From NCBI GenBank assembly GCA_026985555.1, contig JALSQF010000010.1, positions 225,163 to 260,399 on the forward strand: a DNA stretch of 35,237 nucleotides. The letters run 5' to 3'. Position 1 is the first letter of the stretch, and every line of letters begins with the position of its first letter. The stretch is from Candidatus Moraniibacteriota bacterium. Its GTDB lineage: Bacteria; Patescibacteriota; Minisyncoccia; Moranbacterales; UBA9337. The translations under genes were made by a program, and so were the position numbers. Below the pieces are notes generated by a model that was not told the origin of the DNA, ran no database searches, and saw only the letters and a program-made list of their open reading frames with translations. Below are positions 24,216 to 31,371 of the stretch, piece after piece.

Positions 24216-24953
24216 TTAAAACGGCAACCACTTAGTAGTATAAAGTATAATTCCAATTAAAAAAGTAAACAAGAGAAAAGTAAAGTAAGTGCGTTTATAA
24301 GTGAACTCTCCTTTTAAAAAATTTTGAATAATATCCCAGAGAAGAAAATAAATAATTAAAAGAATTACTCCTGTACTTAAATAACCAAATGGCCAAAAAT
24401 TCACTCCCCAAACCATTTCCGCTATTCCTAATGATAAAATTAAACTAAATAAAACACATTTTCTTTTCTTACCCCAATCTATTAAACAAAGATAATAATA
24501 AGAAAAAAGAAAAGTAATTAAACTATAAACTAAAATCATAATCCACAATGGAATTAAAAAATTGAGATAGATTCCCCATCCAGCTGAATAAAAAAGAAAT
24601 AACCCTGCTAAACTAGTAGCCGCCAATAAACCTTGCGCTGTTTTATCTTTTAAGTAACTTTTTAAACGATACATTCCTAAAAAAAACAAATAAAACAAAA
24701 AAGAACTAATCCCAATAAAAATTTGTTCCTGTTGAAAATTATCTATTAAAAACAACAGTGTCATAGCCGACCAAGCGAAAATTAAAGGCACCAAAAAAGA
24801 ACTTTTTCTATAAGCTACTTTTTTAGCTGCTAACCAAACAATAAAAGCCACTCCTCCAGATACATAAAAAAAACAATGTGGATAAAAAACAATTATCTCT
24901 AATGCAAAAAAATATATTAAAGCGTAAAAAAAAGAAAAAAGATGGAAAAACAT
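24216..24953 (-). CDS. Polytopic membrane protein, function unknown
   Basis: The 245 residues have about eight hydrophobic helices separated by short basic loops (RLKSYLKDKT, DWGKKRKC, KGEFTYKR). There are no cytoplasmic domains and no catalytic motif that I recognise. Position immediately before murC on the same strand (18-bp gap) suggests an envelope function. It resembles other conserved membrane proteins of candidate-phyla genomes in style only. No Shine-Dalgarno is visible. Confidence 0.7.
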   Translation of the reverse strand: MFFHLFSFFYALIYFFALEIIVFYPHCFFYVSGGVAFIVWLAAKKVAYRKSSFLVPLIFAWSAMTLLFLIDNFQQEQIFIGISSFLFYLFFLGMYRLKSYLKDKTAQGLLAATSLAGLFLFYSAGWGIYLNFLIPLWIMILVYSLITFLFSYYYLCLIDWGKKRKCVLFSLILSLGIAEMVWGVNFWPFGYLSTGVILLIIYFLLWDIIQNFLKGEFTYKRTYFTFLLFTFLIGIILYTTKWLPF

Positions 24954-25036
24954 AATGATATTATTTTTTTCATCTTAACATAAGTAATTAAAAAAATAAA
25001 ATCAGCTCAATTAACTCGCATTACAAATTTAAATTT

Positions 25037-25474
25037 TTACTCCTGATATATAATTTTTTTAACCTGCCTTAAAATATCGCGTGATTGAGAATAAGTAAGC
25101 AGTTTTAAAGCTTCTTTATAATTCGTCCACTTATAATTTTTTAATTCTTTAGTTTGTATTCTTACCTTCTCTATATCGGTTTTTCCTAAAAAATATTTTA
25201 CTTTTTTATGAAAGATTTTTTTATTTTTCTCAAAGTCATATTCCTCTTCCCAAAAAAGATAAGAAAAAATAACGACTTCATTAATTCCTGTTTCTTCTTG
25301 AAACTCTCTTAGAGCAGTTTCTTCATCACTTTCTTTTTTATCTTTGTGTCCTTTGGGAAAACCCCAGTGACCTTCATTGTGTTGCACTAACAAAAATAAC
25401 CAGTTATTACTTGTGCTTTTTCTAATGGCAATAATTCCATAAGAAAAATCATTTATTTTCATTGAATTTACCAT
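25037..25474 (-). CDS. Nudix hydrolase (Ap4A-hydrolase-like)
   Basis: It hydrolyses nucleoside diphosphates linked to another moiety. The Nudix box is complete: GHKDKKESDEETALREFQEE then TGI (GX5EX7REUXEEXGU). The preceding GHWGFPKGHKD and following KVKYFLGKT fit bis(5'-nucleosyl)-tetraphosphatase-type members. Length (145) is usual. The start may be the ATG at 25474 or, 12 bp later, at 25462 (MKINDFSYG); neither has a Shine-Dalgarno. It begins 6 bp after the GH26-like gene's stop, suggesting co-transcription. Substrate not determined. Confidence 0.9.
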   Translation of the reverse strand: MVNSMKINDFSYGIIAIRKSTSNNWLFLLVQHNEGHWGFPKGHKDKKESDEETALREFQEETGINEVVIFSYLFWEEEYDFEKNKKIFHKKVKYFLGKTDIEKVRIQTKELKNYKWTNYKEALKLLTYSQSRDILRQVKKIIYQE

Positions 25475-25480
25475 TAAAAG

Positions 25481-26713
25481 TTAATTAGAAAATTTTAACG
25501 TAGAAATAAATTTTTCATTACTAATTAAATTTTTAAAAGTATTCAATGAAGTAGATGAAGAATCTAGTCTTAAAGTAGCCCATAAATCATCGTCTTCTTC
25601 CCAGTTTTCATGCCAATAAGAAATGGCTTTAAATTGCAAAAGAGAATCCTGATTTAAAATATAAGCAAAAGCTCCTTTTAACCATTGGCTTTTTTTTCCT
25701 AAAGGATGATGATCAGTTACACCAAACTCTAGAAGAGCTATTGGTTTTTTCTGACTAATTTCTAAAATCTTATTTTGACGTTCTTTCATAATTTTACTAA
25801 AAGTATCCCAATAATCTTCTGCTGGCGTTTGAGGGCCATAAACACTTATTCCTATCCAGTCTATATAATCATCTCCGGGATAAAAATACTTTGGATCATT
25901 CCATTTTCTATGCTCTGGATAAGAATATATATCTGGATGAAAAAACCAGGTTACATTATTTACTTTTTCAAAACGAAAAATATTTATAATGTGACGATAA
26001 GCATCTACAAATCTTTCTGGACCATCTGCTTTCTGAGGATCTCCATATTTTGTTTTAACAGCTCCTCCATTCAACGCTCCGCCCCAAGGAAACCAATCTC
26101 CATTCATTTCCACTCCAAAATCAATTAAAATTGGTTTTTGAAAATTTTTTACATCTTGCGCATATTTATGCAATTCTTTATCAAATTTTCCTTCAATAAT
26201 TTTTTGCAAACTAAAAGTTTTATCATAAGCTGTATCAAAATACTTACGTGGCATCATTCTTACGAAAGGAACTGCTCCGCTAGAATAAATTATTTCTACC
26301 TTTTGCAGAGGAAATTTTATCCCATCTCTTCCCCAATTATTAGAAAAATAGGCCCAGGCAATATTTTTTCCTACTAGTTTATTAAACTGCTCAATTCTTT
26401 TTTTACTAACCTTATCCTCTGGACCACCAAAATCTGGAAAAGCTCCCCAATATATTTTTCCATCTTCAGGAGATAATAATTTTTTTTCTATAAGTTTTAA
26501 AGATTGTTTATCTTTATTGTTAGAAGCTGACTTTTCTTGTTTCTCTGAAGTTTGCTGATTATTTTCTTTTTTTTCTTGCTCTGTTTTTAAATAAGAATAT
26601 CGCGTAACTATTTTTTTCTTTGCATAATTTTTATTATAATATTCTAAAAAAAATAGCCCGCTTATTAATCCTATTAATAAAAACAAAAAAAGATATATAT
26701 AATTTTTTTTCAT
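25481..26713 (-). CDS. Membrane-anchored GH26-like glycoside hydrolase (beta-mannanase type)
   Basis: An N-terminal helix (~5-24) anchors the protein outside the cell, followed by a Lys/Glu/Gln linker (~40-75) and a TIM-barrel. The proposed acid/base is Glu202 in FGVEMNGDWFPWGG and the nucleophile Glu329 in ALLEFGV, as in GH26 (clan GH-A). Also visible: IYWGAFPDFGG near the N-terminus, WFFHPDIYSYPEH, and YIDWIGISVYG. It probably cleaves beta-mannan or a related polysaccharide at the cell surface, either of host/environment or the cell's own glycans. At 410 residues it is complete. It sits between tyrS and a Nudix hydrolase. Confidence 0.85.
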   Translation of the reverse strand: MKKNYIYLFLFLLIGLISGLFFLEYYNKNYAKKKIVTRYSYLKTEQEKKENNQQTSEKQEKSASNNKDKQSLKLIEKKLLSPEDGKIYWGAFPDFGGPEDKVSKKRIEQFNKLVGKNIAWAYFSNNWGRDGIKFPLQKVEIIYSSGAVPFVRMMPRKYFDTAYDKTFSLQKIIEGKFDKELHKYAQDVKNFQKPILIDFGVEMNGDWFPWGGALNGGAVKTKYGDPQKADGPERFVDAYRHIINIFRFEKVNNVTWFFHPDIYSYPEHRKWNDPKYFYPGDDYIDWIGISVYGPQTPAEDYWDTFSKIMKERQNKILEISQKKPIALLEFGVTDHHPLGKKSQWLKGAFAYILNQDSLLQFKAISYWHENWEEDDDLWATLRLDSSSTSLNTFKNLISNEKFISTLKFSN

Positions 26714-26729
26714 TCTTTATACCTTAAGA

Positions 26730-27950
26730 TTAATTTTTACCAAAAAATATTTTTTTAAAATTCTTTTTCCCCACTTGAATTACATCTTTTTGATTATTTT
26801 TTTGAGTTAAAATAAAGTCAAACTGGGTTACTTTTTTCTGATTAATTTTTACTCCTCCTTGCTCTATTTTTCTTCGCGCTTCACTTTTACTTTGAGCTAA
26901 ATGAGCTTTAACTAAAAAATCAATTAATTTAATCTGCGTTTCGTTAATTGAAAAAAGGTCTATTTGTGAAGGCAATTGTTTTTTAGAAAAAGTAGCAATA
27001 AAATATTGTTCCGCTTTTTGAGCTAATTCTTTTCCATGGAAAATCTTTACTATTTCTTTAGCTAGTCTAATTTTAGCATCCCGAGGATTTTTTAATTGCA
27101 ATATTTCTTTTATTTCTTTTAAAGAAATTCTTGTGCATCCTATTAATAATGGTTTAATCATTCCATCTGATTGCGCCATAATCGCTCCAAATAAATCATT
27201 GGGAGATAAATTTAAAAACACTCCTGTTCCATTAGATTTAGACATTAATTCGCCTGTTTTTTCATCAGCAATTAAATTTGTAGCTATGATAAATTTTTCT
27301 TTTTTCTTTAATTTTTGCATTAATGTTCTTCCTGCTAAAGCATTAAAAATTTGATCCGTGCCACACAATTCTGCATCCACATCTAAAACAACACTATCAT
27401 AACCCTGCATTAAAGGATATAAAAACTCATGCAGATAGACAGGTTTTTGATTCTTAATTCTTTTTTCAAACATATCTCTTTCTAGCATTTGTTGCACTGT
27501 GAAATTAGAAGCTAATTCTAATATTTCTGCAAAAGATAATTTTCCTAACCATTCTGAATTAAAACGAATTTCCACAGGGTTTTCCTTGTCATCAAAATTA
27601 AGAATATTTTTAATTTGATTTTTCCAATCGGAAAAATTTTCTTTTACTTTTTCTGAAGATAATTTTTGTCGAGTAGCGCTTTTATCCGTTGGATCTCCTA
27701 TCATACCCGTAAAATCACCTATAAGAAAAATTACCTTATGACCTAATTTACGCAAATCTTCCAATAACATTAAATTTTGTGCATGACCTAAGTGTAAAGC
27801 TGGCGCAGTAGGATCAGCGCCTAAATAAAAACTTAATCGCTCTCCACTTAATAATTTGTTCCTTAATTGTTTCTTATCTGGTAAAATTTCCGCAATAACA
27901 CCTCTTTCTAAAATTTCATCTATTCTTTTTTTGTCTTTAATTATTTTCAT
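26730..27950 (-). CDS. tyrS: Tyrosyl-tRNA synthetase
   Basis: A class I synthetase of 406 residues. HIGH motif: ADPTAPALHLGHAQNLMLLE. The tyrosine-specificity core is YPLMQGYDSVVLDVDAELCG and TDQIFNALAGR. The KMSKS loop is GELMSKSNGTGVF. A C-terminal S4 domain (~335-400) has LIDFLVKAHLAQSKSEARRK and GGVKINQKKV. It is typical of the TyrRS subfamily related to Thermus/Gram-negative forms. It is flanked by rnhA (16-bp gap upstream on the minus strand) and the GH26-like gene. No T-box leader is visible upstream. No Shine-Dalgarno is visible. Confidence 0.97.
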   Translation of the reverse strand: MKIIKDKKRIDEILERGVIAEILPDKKQLRNKLLSGERLSFYLGADPTAPALHLGHAQNLMLLEDLRKLGHKVIFLIGDFTGMIGDPTDKSATRQKLSSEKVKENFSDWKNQIKNILNFDDKENPVEIRFNSEWLGKLSFAEILELASNFTVQQMLERDMFEKRIKNQKPVYLHEFLYPLMQGYDSVVLDVDAELCGTDQIFNALAGRTLMQKLKKKEKFIIATNLIADEKTGELMSKSNGTGVFLNLSPNDLFGAIMAQSDGMIKPLLIGCTRISLKEIKEILQLKNPRDAKIRLAKEIVKIFHGKELAQKAEQYFIATFSKKQLPSQIDLFSINETQIKLIDFLVKAHLAQSKSEARRKIEQGGVKINQKKVTQFDFILTQKNNQKDVIQVGKKNFKKIFFGKN

Positions 27951-27966
27951 ATTTTCTAAATTTCTA

Positions 27967-28395
27967 TTAAAATAATTTACTTTTTTCCTTATCTAAAGCT
28001 TGATTCACTAGTTGATCAGCTATTTTATTTTTTTCTCTAGGAATATGTTGAAAAATTAATTGTTTAAAATCTAATCCTAAATTCCATATTTCTAAAAAAT
28101 ATTGCTGAATACGTTTTTCTTTTAACTTATATTGATGATTAAGTTGTTTTACTACTAATTCACTATCTAAAAAACATTTTACTTTTGTCTCCTTGGCCTG
28201 CTTTTTTCCCAAAAGGCTTTTAATCTTTTTTAATCCTAAAATTAGAGCTTCATATTCGGCTTCATTATTAGTTTTATTTTCTCCTAAAAATTGGCTATAT
28301 TTTTTTTGTAAAGTTTCAATCCAAATTCCTGCTCCCGCTGGACCGGGATTACCTCGCGCTCCTCCGTCAGTATACAAATTAATTTCTTTAAACAT
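27967..28395 (-). CDS. rnhA: Ribonuclease HI
   Basis: It cuts RNA in RNA-DNA hybrids. Of 142 residues, the four catalytic acids are in INLYTDGGARGNPGPAGAGI (Asp), NNEAEYEALILGL (Glu), CFLDSELVVKQLNH (Asp) and KNKIADQLVNQAL (Asp). It is complete and close to the stand-alone RNase HI length. It follows parA by 11 bp, a conserved-looking pair on the minus strand, and precedes tyrS. Confidence 0.96.
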   Translation of the reverse strand: MFKEINLYTDGGARGNPGPAGAGIWIETLQKKYSQFLGENKTNNEAEYEALILGLKKIKSLLGKKQAKETKVKCFLDSELVVKQLNHQYKLKEKRIQQYFLEIWNLGLDFKQLIFQHIPREKNKIADQLVNQALDKEKSKLF

Positions 28396-28406
28396 AACTA
28401 ATAATT

Positions 28407-29192
28407 TTAAAAATTACGTTTTCTGTTTTCTCTTTCTAATTCTAAAATTTCTCTTACTAAATTTTTATAAGCGCGCGCTCCTTTAGAAAAAGCGTCAAAG
28501 TGTAAAATAGATTTACCAAAACTAGGCGCTTCAGCTAAACGCACAGAACGAGGAATCACTACTTCAAAAACATATCCTGGAAAATGTTTTCTTACTTCAT
28601 TTACTACTTGACGCGCTAAACGATTTCTTCTATCAAATAAAGTCAATAAAGCTCCCATAACTTTTAAGTTTGGTTGCAAATTTTCTCTGACCAAATCAAT
28701 TGTTTCTAATAATTGACTTAATCCTTCTAAAGCATAATATTCTGTTTGCACAGGAACAATAATTTCATCACTAGCCACCAAACCATTTAAAGTTAATAAT
28801 CCTAAACTAGGAGGACTATCAATTAAAATATAATCATATTCAGAACGCACTTGACGTAGAACTTCATAAAGACGAAATTCCCTGTGTTCCATATGAATCA
28901 TTTCAATTTCTGCTCCAGCTAAATCTTGAGAAGAGGGTATTATGTCATAAGCTACTTTTTTACTAGTCATAATAATATTGCGAGGATGTTCTCCAGATAT
29001 CATGGCTTCGTATAATCCCTTTTCTAAATTTCTAATATCTACACCTAAACCAGAGGAAGCATTGCCTTGAGGATCTAAATCCACCAAAAGCACCTTTTTT
29101 CCTGCCTCGGCTAAATAAGTAACTAGATTAATAGTAGAAGTAGTTTTACCCACTCCTCCCTTTTGGTTGACGAGAGAAATAATTTTTGCCAT
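28407..29192 (-). CDS. parA: Chromosome-partition ATPase ParA/Soj
   Basis: ParA-family P-loop ATPase that drives origin segregation with ParB. Deviant Walker A KGGVGKTTSTINL near the N-terminus, Walker A' VLLVDLDPQGNASSGLG, Walker B YDYILIDSPPSLGLLTLNGL, and a C-terminal RLAEAPSFGKSILHFDAFSK signature. The 261 residues are full-length for chromosomal Soj. No parB is next to it in this window. rnhA follows after 11 bp. The start is the ATG at 29192; no Shine-Dalgarno. Confidence 0.95.
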   Translation of the reverse strand: MAKIISLVNQKGGVGKTTSTINLVTYLAEAGKKVLLVDLDPQGNASSGLGVDIRNLEKGLYEAMISGEHPRNIIMTSKKVAYDIIPSSQDLAGAEIEMIHMEHREFRLYEVLRQVRSEYDYILIDSPPSLGLLTLNGLVASDEIIVPVQTEYYALEGLSQLLETIDLVRENLQPNLKVMGALLTLFDRRNRLARQVVNEVRKHFPGYVFEVVIPRSVRLAEAPSFGKSILHFDAFSKGARAYKNLVREILELERENRKRNF

Positions 29193-29199
29193 AATTCAC

Positions 29200-29229
29200 T
29201 TGTCTTTATTATATAAATCAGTATATAAT
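29200..29229 (+). promoter_or_regulatory. Promoter of the tRNA-Leu/tRNA-Ser transcript
   Basis: TTGTCT (29200-29205), 18 nt, TATAAT (29224-29229), 29 nt before the mature tRNA-Leu 5' end. It lies in the short divergent gap upstream of parA and would also serve tRNA-Ser and perhaps pheA. Confidence 0.65.
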
Positions 29230-29258
29230 GTTTTTTAAAAAAATAAAAGATTTCTAAA

Positions 29259-29342
29259 GCCCGGATGGCGGAATTGGTAGACGCGCTGGACTCAAAATCC
29301 AGTGATGGCAACATCATGAGAGTTCGAGTCTCTCTCCGGGCA
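29259..29342 (+). tRNA. tRNA-Leu (anticodon CAA)
   Basis: Class II tRNA, 84 nt. Acceptor GCCCGGA/TCCGGGC; anticodon stem CTGGA/TCCAG with loop CTCAAAA, giving CAA; long variable arm GATGGCAACATC; T-loop TTCGAGT. Discriminator A, CCA not encoded. Confidence 0.96.
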
Positions 29343-29370
29343 CTAATAAATTTTCAAAGAATTTATTAGT
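29342..29370 (+). promoter_or_regulatory. Inter-tRNA hairpin
   Basis: Arms ACTAATAAAT/ATTTATTAGT (29342-29351 and 29361-29370) lie between the two tRNAs. There is no U run after it, so it more likely guides processing than terminates. Confidence 0.45.
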
Positions 29371-29378
29371 TATAAAAA

Positions 29379-29465
29379 GGAAGCGTGGCAGAGTGGTTGA
29401 ATGCACCGGTCTTGAAAACCGGAGAACCTTCACGGGTTCCGGGGGTTCAAATCCCTCCGCTTCCG
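29379..29465 (+). tRNA. tRNA-Ser (anticodon TGA)
   Basis: Class II tRNA, 87 nt. Acceptor GGAAGCG/CGCTTCC; anticodon stem CCGGT/ACCGG with loop CTTGAAA, giving TGA; long variable arm; T-loop TTCAAAT; discriminator G as expected for serine. CCA not encoded. It ends 17 bp before the pheA start. Confidence 0.96.
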
Positions 29466-29482
29466 CTAGTTAATCTAAAACT

Positions 29483-30055
29483 ATGAAAAAAATTAGAATC
29501 GGTTTATCGGGAAAAAAGGGAAGTTTTTCAGAGGAAGCTTCTCATTATTATTGTCAAAAAGAAAATATAACTAATTATCAACTAGTTTATCTCACTACGG
29601 TCAAAAATGTTTTAAAATCTCTTAATCAAAATAAGATTGATTGGGGAATTTTTCCTATTGAAAATTCTAACGGAGGAATTGTTTATGAAGCCGTAGAAGC
29701 TATGTCACAATACAATTTTCAAATTAAAAAATTTTTTGAAATTGATATTAGCCACTGCTTAATAGCGCTTCCTCAAACCCTTCCTCAAAAAATTTCCGCT
29801 ATTGTTTCTCATCCTCAAGCCTTAAAACAATGCCGTATGTATCTTAAAAGAAAATGGCCTGATATTGAATTAAAAGAATGGGAAGATACCGCCGCTGCCG
29901 CTGAAGCGCTTTCTCAAAAAAAGATTAGTCCTAATTATGCTGTAATTGCTTCTCGGAACGCCGCTCAGCTTTATCATTTAGATATTTTAGAAGAAAACAT
30001 TCAAGATTTAAAATTTAATTTTACTACTTTTTTAGCTGTAACTAAAAGAAAATAA
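29483..30055 (+). CDS. pheA: Prephenate dehydratase-like protein without ACT domain
   Basis: Prephenate dehydratase makes phenylpyruvate for phenylalanine. The 190 residues are only the catalytic two-lobed PDT domain; the usual C-terminal ACT domain that senses phenylalanine is absent. Family motifs seen: GKKGSFSEEASHYY near the start, GIFPIENSNGGIV, VSHPQALKQCRMYL, and WEDTAAAAEALS. The terminal catalytic TRF motif reads T181-T182-F183 (FNFTTFLAV), so the Arg is missing. It may be a weak dehydratase, a feedback-resistant one, or a protein with another role. No other aromatic pathway gene is nearby. It directly follows tRNA-Ser and may be on that transcript. Confidence 0.85.
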   Translation: MKKIRIGLSGKKGSFSEEASHYYCQKENITNYQLVYLTTVKNVLKSLNQNKIDWGIFPIENSNGGIVYEAVEAMSQYNFQIKKFFEIDISHCLIALPQTLPQKISAIVSHPQALKQCRMYLKRKWPDIELKEWEDTAAAAEALSQKKISPNYAVIASRNAAQLYHLDILEENIQDLKFNFTTFLAVTKRK

Positions 30056-30070
30056 AATAATCTTTTACTA

Positions 30071-30955
30071 TTAATTATTTTCCCTAATTTGATTTTGAGC
30101 TAATTCCACTACATTTTTTAACAGACAAGCCACTGTTACCGGACCCACTCCTTGAGGAACAGGAGAATAACATCCTAAATTATTTTCTAATTTGAAAGAA
30201 AAAAAATCTCCTTTCACTTTCTTCCCTTTCTTAATAATCCCTCCATCCACCACCATTACTTCCTCTTTTCTTAAATCATTAGCTTGAAAAAGGTTCTCTT
30301 TTCCGCAAGCTGTTATAATTAAATGCGCCTTTTTCATTTCTTTTCTAAATCTCTTTTTATTTTTCAACCACTCCTGACATTTAATTAAACGAATGTTTTT
30401 CCAGTTTCTTTTTTGCAAACTAGCTTTCATAATCCGAAAAAAAGAAAGTGATTGACTTATTATAAGCGCTTTTCTTTGAAATAAATCTGTTTTTTTCCAA
30501 CACTTTTTTCTTTCCGCCTCATTAATTAACCGCCTAATAGCAGAAGGAAAAACAGGTTCTATAATTTCTTTACCCTTCAAAAATTTCTCAATATTTTCTG
30601 GATGAAAACCATCAGCATCTTTAGAAGGATGGACACTTTGAATAATTTTATCTCTATCTATTTTGGAAGGCAAAGGTAACTGAACTATAATTCCTGTTAT
30701 TTCTTTTTTGTTATTTAATTCTTTAATTTTTTGTATTAAAAACTTTTCCGTTATAGAATCAGGATAAGAAAAGACTTTAAAACCTAAACCAATTTTTTTT
30801 CCAGTTTCTTGTTTTAATTTAACATATAAATGAGAAGCTTTGTCATCACCCACTAAAATAATCGCTAATACGGGATTAACTTTTAAATTATTTATTTTTT
30901 TTTGAAGACTAAAAAGAATATTGTTAGCAATTTTTTTTCCGCTAATTTTTTGCAT
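30071..30955 (-). CDS. folD: FolD-like methylenetetrahydrofolate dehydrogenase/cyclohydrolase with degenerate NADP site
   Basis: FolD interconverts folate one-carbon units. The 294 residues start normally (MQKISGKKIANNILFSL). Substrate-side residues are kept: SHLYVKLKQE (Tyr44, Lys48 in the YxxxK), VQLPLPSKID (Gln92), SVHPSKDADGFHPEN (Asp pair), and the C-terminal VPQGVGPVTVACLL. The cofactor region is not: where FolD has VGRSNIVGKPMA, residues 166-177 read I-S-Q-S-L-S-F-F-R-I-M-K, with no glycine. PCTP reads VFPS. Cyclohydrolase activity could remain; dehydrogenase activity is doubtful. It is preceded by the DUF360 gene (7-bp gap). Confidence 0.85.
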   Translation of the reverse strand: MQKISGKKIANNILFSLQKKINNLKVNPVLAIILVGDDKASHLYVKLKQETGKKIGLGFKVFSYPDSITEKFLIQKIKELNNKKEITGIIVQLPLPSKIDRDKIIQSVHPSKDADGFHPENIEKFLKGKEIIEPVFPSAIRRLINEAERKKCWKKTDLFQRKALIISQSLSFFRIMKASLQKRNWKNIRLIKCQEWLKNKKRFRKEMKKAHLIITACGKENLFQANDLRKEEVMVVDGGIIKKGKKVKGDFFSFKLENNLGCYSPVPQGVGPVTVACLLKNVVELAQNQIRENN

Positions 30956-30962
30956 TCAATTT

Positions 30963-31298
30963 TTATTTAATAACTGAAAAAACAAAACTAATCATTGACA
31001 AAACAATACTAAACAACACTGCTGACAAAAAAGAAGCCACACTAAAACCAGGCACTAAATAAGCTGTTAACATCACAATGAAAGCATTGATTACTAAAGT
31101 AAACAATCCTAAACTAAGAATATTAACTGGCAAAGTTAAAATAATTAAAATTGGCTTAAGAAAAGTATTTGCCACACTTAAAACTACCGCCACCACAAAA
31201 GCCGCCCATAAACCTACCACATTAACACCTGGTAAAAGATAAGCTGTTATTAATACAGCTACCGCCATAATTAACCATTTCCATAAATATTTAATCAT
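30963..31298 (-). CDS. DUF360/phage-holin-4-2 family membrane protein (YvlD-like)
   Basis: The 111 residues have four transmembrane helices (MAVAVLITAYLLPGV, AAFVVAVVLSVANTFLKP, FTLVINAFIVMLTAYLVPGF, FLSAVLFSIVLSMISFVFS). The two LLPG/LVPG turns and the KPILIILTLPVNILSLGLF segment are characteristic of this family. The database name refers to a holin-like fold, but the family is chromosomal and widespread; there is no sign of phage here. Function unknown, perhaps in envelope stress. It overlaps nothing and precedes folD by 7 bp. Confidence 0.9.
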   Translation of the reverse strand: MIKYLWKWLIMAVAVLITAYLLPGVNVVGLWAAFVVAVVLSVANTFLKPILIILTLPVNILSLGLFTLVINAFIVMLTAYLVPGFSVASFLSAVLFSIVLSMISFVFSVIK

Positions 31299-31371
31299 AT
31301 ATTTATATTTAATAATTATTTATAATCAATTCAATATTAAACCAATTATTTTATAATAGCAATAACTCCTA

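Noticed and set aside
30963-31298. Phage holin, hence prophage
   Set aside because: The family name is historical; the gene is flanked by housekeeping genes and no phage gene is present.
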